Shown here: in pieces, positions 36,801 to 42,800 of the stretch
Layout: each line of letters opens with the position of its first letter
Position numbering within the stretch: the stretch's first letter is position 1
Assembly (NCBI RefSeq): GCF_029931775.1
Contig: NC_079323.1
Coordinates: forward strand, 2,825,001-2,889,000
From: Euleptes europaea
Lineage: Eukaryota; Chordata; Lepidosauria; Squamata; Sphaerodactylidae
Direction: 5' to 3'
DNA length: 64,000 nt
The notes under the pieces: generated by a model
What the model was told of the DNA's origin: nothing
The model's database searches: none
What the model saw: the letters and a program-made list of their open reading frames with translations, nothing else
Translations under genes and position numbers: made by a program

Positions 36801-39800
36801 AGAGGTCTCTTCCTTCTCCTAGTCAGCCAAAGTGAGAAGAAGATGGCCCACTTGGTCATCTGGGTTCTCCCAGCTTAAAGCATCATGTCCTTTCTCCCAT
36901 AAAAGCACTTTAGATGGAGAGGTGGGGCCAGGAGATGGTGCGATGGGCCGAGGCTGAGTGGTAGAGCATCTGCTTGGCATGCAGAAGGTCCCAGGTTCAA
37001 TCCCCGGCATCTCCAGTTAAAGGGACTAGGCAAGTAGGTGATGTGAAAGACCCCTGCCTGAGACCCCGGAGAGCTGCTGCCGGTCTGAGTAGACAATACT
37101 GACTTAGATGGACCAAAAATCTGATTCAGTAGACGGCAGCTTCCTGTGTTCATGAAGGCCAGGGCATGGAACAAACCAGCAATGCAGGCCTCACACACCC
37201 AACCTTCCTCTTCTGAACAGTCCAGCAGATGGTCAGAGTCAGACCCTTCCACACTTGGTTCTGCCAGTCCCCAACGATCCATACCTCTTCCTTCCTTGTT
37301 GGATGGATTCCTAACATTCACAGTTTCACTCCCATTGAAGAAGACAAACACATAAACAGGGAAGAGCTGCGGCTCAATGGTGGAGCATCTGCTTGGCATG
37401 CAGAAGGTCCCAGATTCAATCCCTGGCATGTCCAGTTAAAAGGACCAGGTAGCAGTTGGTGTGAAAGACCTCTGCCCGAGACCCTGGAGAGCTGTAGCCA
37501 CTCATGGTAGGCAGTACTGACCTTGGTGGACTGAGGGTCTGGTTCACTATAAGGCAGCTTCGTGTCATGTGAACAGGCCCAGGATTCATGGAACAGATAC
37601 CCTCCTTCATTGACCTACAGCAGAGATACCAACTTGAGCCCAAGGACTTTGGAAATTTCTGTCCTGGAGCATTTGTGCAGGATCAAAACACACCTTACTA
37701 GATGCCGTTATGTCTTGTTTAGGTGATACTGACACCTTCATGCAGTGTGGGTTGGTCTGTGAGGGCCAAATGGGTGGTCAGGGAGGTTTAAATGTAGGGG
37801 TTGCTCAGTGAGGGTAAATAATTGGTCAGTGAATGTTAAATGTAAGAGTTGCTCAATGAAGGCCAATATTAGGTCAGTGAGGGTTAACTGTAGGGGTTAC
37901 TTATTGAGGGCCAATAGTTAGTGAGAGAGGGTTAAATGTAGGGGTTACTCAGCAAGGGCAAATGATCATTGAGGGTTAAAAGTTGAGGTTGCTCAGTGAA
38001 AGCAAATAGTTGGTCAGTGAGGGTTAAATGTAAGGATTGCTCACTTGTTCAGTGAGGGCCAATAGTTAGTCAGTGAGGGTAAAATGTAGAGGAAGGGTTG
38101 CTCAATGAGGGCCTATATTTGGTCAGTGAGGGTTAAATGTAAGGGCCAGTGTTGATCAGTGACAACCAGACAGCAGCAGGAGCAGCTGAACATTCATTCG
38201 CCAAGTGTGGCTGAACATTCATTGGCCCGTTGCAGCCACTGATTAATTTCTTCCAGTTCTGCTCTTGACTACCAGTCTCTCCAGTTGAGACCACCTCTGC
38301 TGCGGCTTTTCTTGTTTGCAGGAAGACGCCAAGGCACGCAATTCTGCCATCAGCCTCTTTGCCGAGCTGCCCAACGTGGTGAAGAAGAAGGAGAAGTACC
38401 TCATTCAGGAGCAGATGAGCCAGAGTCTGGTCCCGCTGCTCCTTCATCTACAAGATGAGGAGCCTGAGGTGGTGAAGGTGAGTCTGGCTGCCCACCATTC
38501 CCTGGGCTTGATTTGAAGAATCCAGTAGGGGTTTTAAAATTGTTTTTTAGATCTCTGATATTTATGCAAACCTGAGTATTTTCTCAAGTTTGTGGAAAGA
38601 TGTGGCTTTTCTGTCCCTGGCTCCAGTCTCTGGATTTAAGCATCTGCAGATCTGGCCATGTTGAGAATTAGATATATTGATGATGATTGTATCAGCATTG
38701 AGCCCTGGCACTGAGACGCATGCTGTTCCTCATGTCTGTTTGATCTAAGACAAGCACCATGATTTATTACAGTTCCAGCCATATACAAGGAACTGTACAG
38801 AGTGTTTACTCAAAAGGCATGAAAGTTGGTTCCCTGCCCCCAGGAGTTTACAATCTGTGTTATGACTGGGAGGGAAAGGATGGAGATGCAGACTGCAAAT
38901 GCAGCCCCATGACCTTACCATTCAGAGTCTCCCCGTACCCCCCTCAGCCTCTTTTAATTCTGTCCTGCAGGGATGCCAGGAAGCCCTCGCCAGGTGCTTC
39001 CGGTTTCTGGGGTGGGTACTTCCAAAGAAGATCACTAGCAAGAAGGCTTGGCACGACCACCCTGACGTTGCAGAGACCCTCTGCCGGCAAATTGTAAGTC
39101 ATCCTCCACCAAGAGGGCCAGTGTGGTGTAGTGGTTAAGAGCAGTGGTTTGGAGCAGTGGATTCTGATCTGGAGAACCGGGTTTGATTCCCCACTCCTAC
39201 ACACGAAGCCAGCTGGGTGACCTTGAGCCAGTCACAGTTCTCTCTGAACTCTCTCAGCCCCACATACCTCACAAGGTGCCTGTTGTGGGAAGGGGAAGGG
39301 AACAGTCCAATTGCCAATGCGGCCATTTTCTCCGGGTGAGCTGATCTCTATCGGCTGGAGACCAGTCGTAACGGCAGGAGATCTCCAGCTAGTACCTGGA
39401 GGTTTTCAACCCTAATGGCAACCCTACCCATTTAACCCCCAGCCAGCAGCAGGGTTCAGGTGAGGTCTCTCCTTTGAAGTCGGAAGACTTCCTTCATCTC
39501 ACGCCTTCGTTTTCTCTTTGCCTTGCTAGTCATGGAAGGTCAAGACCATCCCCGCCATCTTGCTCCAGTGCCTGGACCACCTGCAGGGCCCACAAGTCTC
39601 AATCCGGAGAGCAGCGGCCATCTTTATCGGTAAGGAGAGGAAACGCCTCTTTGGAGGCCTTCCCTTGGCAGGGCCTCCACGCTGAAACCCAAGAACTTAC
39701 AATGGCAAAGAACAAAGCCATCCTTTATTGGTTCTTTAGGGTAGAGGGGAGCTTTTCTGGATGCCACTGCTGAGATTTCTGCTGGCTGTTTTAACAGTTC

Positions 39801-42800
39801 GTTTTTTACATTTTCTGTGATCTGTATGTTGTTGTTTTTTAATCCATTGCCTGTTGTGGGTCCCAGTTGCTTGAGAGAAAGGCAGGCATGTAAATAGGGC
39901 TGCCAACCTCCAGGTGGTAGCTGGAGATCTCCTGGGATTACACCTGATCTCCAGGCGACAGAGATCAGTTCTCCTGGAGGAAATGGCCGCTTTGGGAATT
40001 GGACTCTATGGCATTGAAGTCCCTCCGCTCCCCAAGCTCCACCCCAAAAACCTCCCGCCGGTGGTGAAGACGGACCTGGCAACCCTATTCCTTCGTCAGA
40101 CAGGGACCTCCATACCATCTTGTTTCTGACAAAGGGATCTTTGACTCTTGAAAGCTTGTATCTCAAAAATCTTGTTGGTCTGAGATGCTGCTGGTCTCGA
40201 ATCTGGCTCTTCTACTGCAGACCAACATGGCTACCCACCTGAAACTGTCTTCATGGATAGGGTTGCCAACCTCCGTGTGGCGGCTGGAGATCTCCTGCTA
40301 TTACAACTGATCTCCAGCTGATAGAGATCAGTTCACCAGAAGAAAATGGCTGCTTTGGCAATTGGACTCTATGGCATTGAAGTCCCTCCCCTCCCCAAAT
40401 CCCTCCCTCCTCAGGCTCCACCCCCAAAATCTCCAGGTATTTCCCAACCTGGAGCTGGCAACCGTATTCATGGAACGTTCCAGCTGTGGTGGCAGGTACT
40501 AATCTAATTCCTGCCTTTCAGGTTGTCTCGCCCAATGTACAGAACCGGCTGTGATCAACCAAGAAAGGAAAGACTTGATATTTCTCTGTAAGTGAGACCC
40601 TCAGCTGCCCCAGCCGCAGCGAGCAGATCATGGGGGGCAGAGAGATATTATGGGATACTGGGCCAGGAAGTGCTGGACCGGAGCAGATCAGTCGACTGTT
40701 ATGTACACCTGGAAGACTGTAAAGCGCTTGAGCTCAGGAGAAGACTGAGAGGGGATATGAGAACCATCTTCAAGTACTTGAAGGGCTGTCGTAAAGAGGA
40801 GGGTGCTGAGTTGTTTTCTGTTGCCCCAGAAGGTCGGACCAGAACCAACGGGTTGAAATTAAATCAAAAGAGTTTCTGTCTAGACATTAGGAAGAACTTT
40901 CTAACAGTTAGAGAGGTTCCTCGGTGGAACAGGCTTCCTCAGGAGGTGGTGAGCTCTCCTTCCCTGGAAGTTTTTAAGCAGAGGCTAGATGGCCATCTGT
41001 CAGCAATACTGATTCTATGACCTTAAGCAGATGATGAGAGGGAGGGCATCTTGGTCATCTTCTGGGCATGTAGTGGGGGGTCAATGGGGGTGGAGGTAGT
41101 TGTGAATTTCCTGCATTGTGTAGGGGGTTGCACTAGATGACCCTGGTGGTCCCTTCCAACTCTATGATTCTATGTTTTTTGCAAAGGCTATGGAAATTTT
41201 AACTGGTGGGAAATGGGTCCCACCATGGAGATCATGGCTAGGGTTGCCGTGGCTCAGTGGTAGAGCATCTGCTTGGCATGCAGAAGGTCCAGGTTCAATC
41301 CCCGGCTTCTCCAGTTAAAGGGACTAGGCAGGTAGGGTCTCTTGAGACCCTGGAGAGCCGCTGCCGGTCTGAGTAGACAATACTGACTTTGATGGACCAA
41401 GGGTCTGATTCAATAGAAGGCAGCTTCATGTGTTCATGTGCTCATGATAGCATGCAAAAGGGCTAAAATGAATACTCAGTATGAATGATCTTATGAAAAT
41501 GTATTTAGAGCCATTTATGCATGGCTGTTTCCTCGCGGTCACCCCACCGATTACTTCAGGGCTTTGCCTTGATTATGCATGCATTTTACAACCTTCAGAG
41601 GTCGTCTCGCTCTTCCTTCATATTTCTGCACATTTTGCCCTCGTTTTCTGGATTCGCATTTAGCCAGCGTCCAGAAAACCTGAGCAAAATGTGTAGGGAG
41701 AGCGAGGGTGACCTCTGACTGTCAGAAAAATGCACACATATTCAAGGCAAAGCTTCTAAGTAGTCGGTGGGGTGACCATGAGGAAATGGCCCTGCATAAA
41801 TGGCCGAATATATTTATTACAGTAAAAATCAACAGCTTGTCTAAGGCCCTAATATAGCTTCTGTATTATTATTGTACATATTAACTTATAACACAAATAG
41901 ACACAAAATAACAACCAAATATTTAGACCAAAAGTGCAACCATACGTGTTTCGGCCATGTGGCCTTCTCCGGTGGTCTACGTGCATAAAATGCAGAATGC
42001 AATTACATAAAAATATATGCCAGTATACCAGTGTTTATGACTGAGTTTAAAATGGTCTTAACAAACATAAAGTAAAATTATATAGGTTATGCTTTTTCAA
42101 TTATAGGTTTCAATCAGTCAGAAAATTTAATTTATTTTATAAAACTTTATTCCCCACTCCTCCACATGAGCTGCGGAAGCTAATCTGGTGAACTGGATTT
42201 GTTTCCCCACTCCTACACACGACCTGAGTGAGATCCCTATGGAAGTTGGTTTCAGGTAGCCGGCTCAAGGTTGACTCAGCCTTCCATCCTTCCGAGGTCG
42301 GTCAAATGAGTACCCAGCTTGCTGGGGGTAAAGGGAAGATGACTGGGGAAGGCAATGGCAAACCACCCCGTAAAACAAAGTCTGCCTAGTAAACGTCGGG
42401 ATGTGATGTCACCCTATGGGTCAGGAATGACCCGGTGCTTGCACAGGGGACCTTTACTTTTACACACGAAGCCAGCTGGGTGACCTTGGGCTAGTCACAC
42501 TCTCTCAGCCCCACCTACCTCACAGGGTTTCTGTTGTGGGGAGGGGAAGGGAAGGTGATTGTAAGCCGCTTTGAGTCTTCCTTAAGTGGGAGAGAAAGTC
42601 AGCATATAAAAGCCAAGTCTTCTTCTTAGGATACGTAATTCTTCTGTTTTCAGGGTTAAGTTTTTTCCCCCCATTTTGTTGGGGGTAGGGTTGCCAGATG
42701 CTTGTTAACAGAGGGCAATTTGATATTTGATATTAAAAAATTGATATTTTTTACTGTTGTAGCTCTCCACAAACTGCGAGATGACCCTGATCCTTCCGTG

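Noticed and set aside
37753-38162. CRISPR-like array from regularly spaced repeats
   Set aside because: Units are degenerate and directly tandem, with no unique spacers, in a vertebrate intron.
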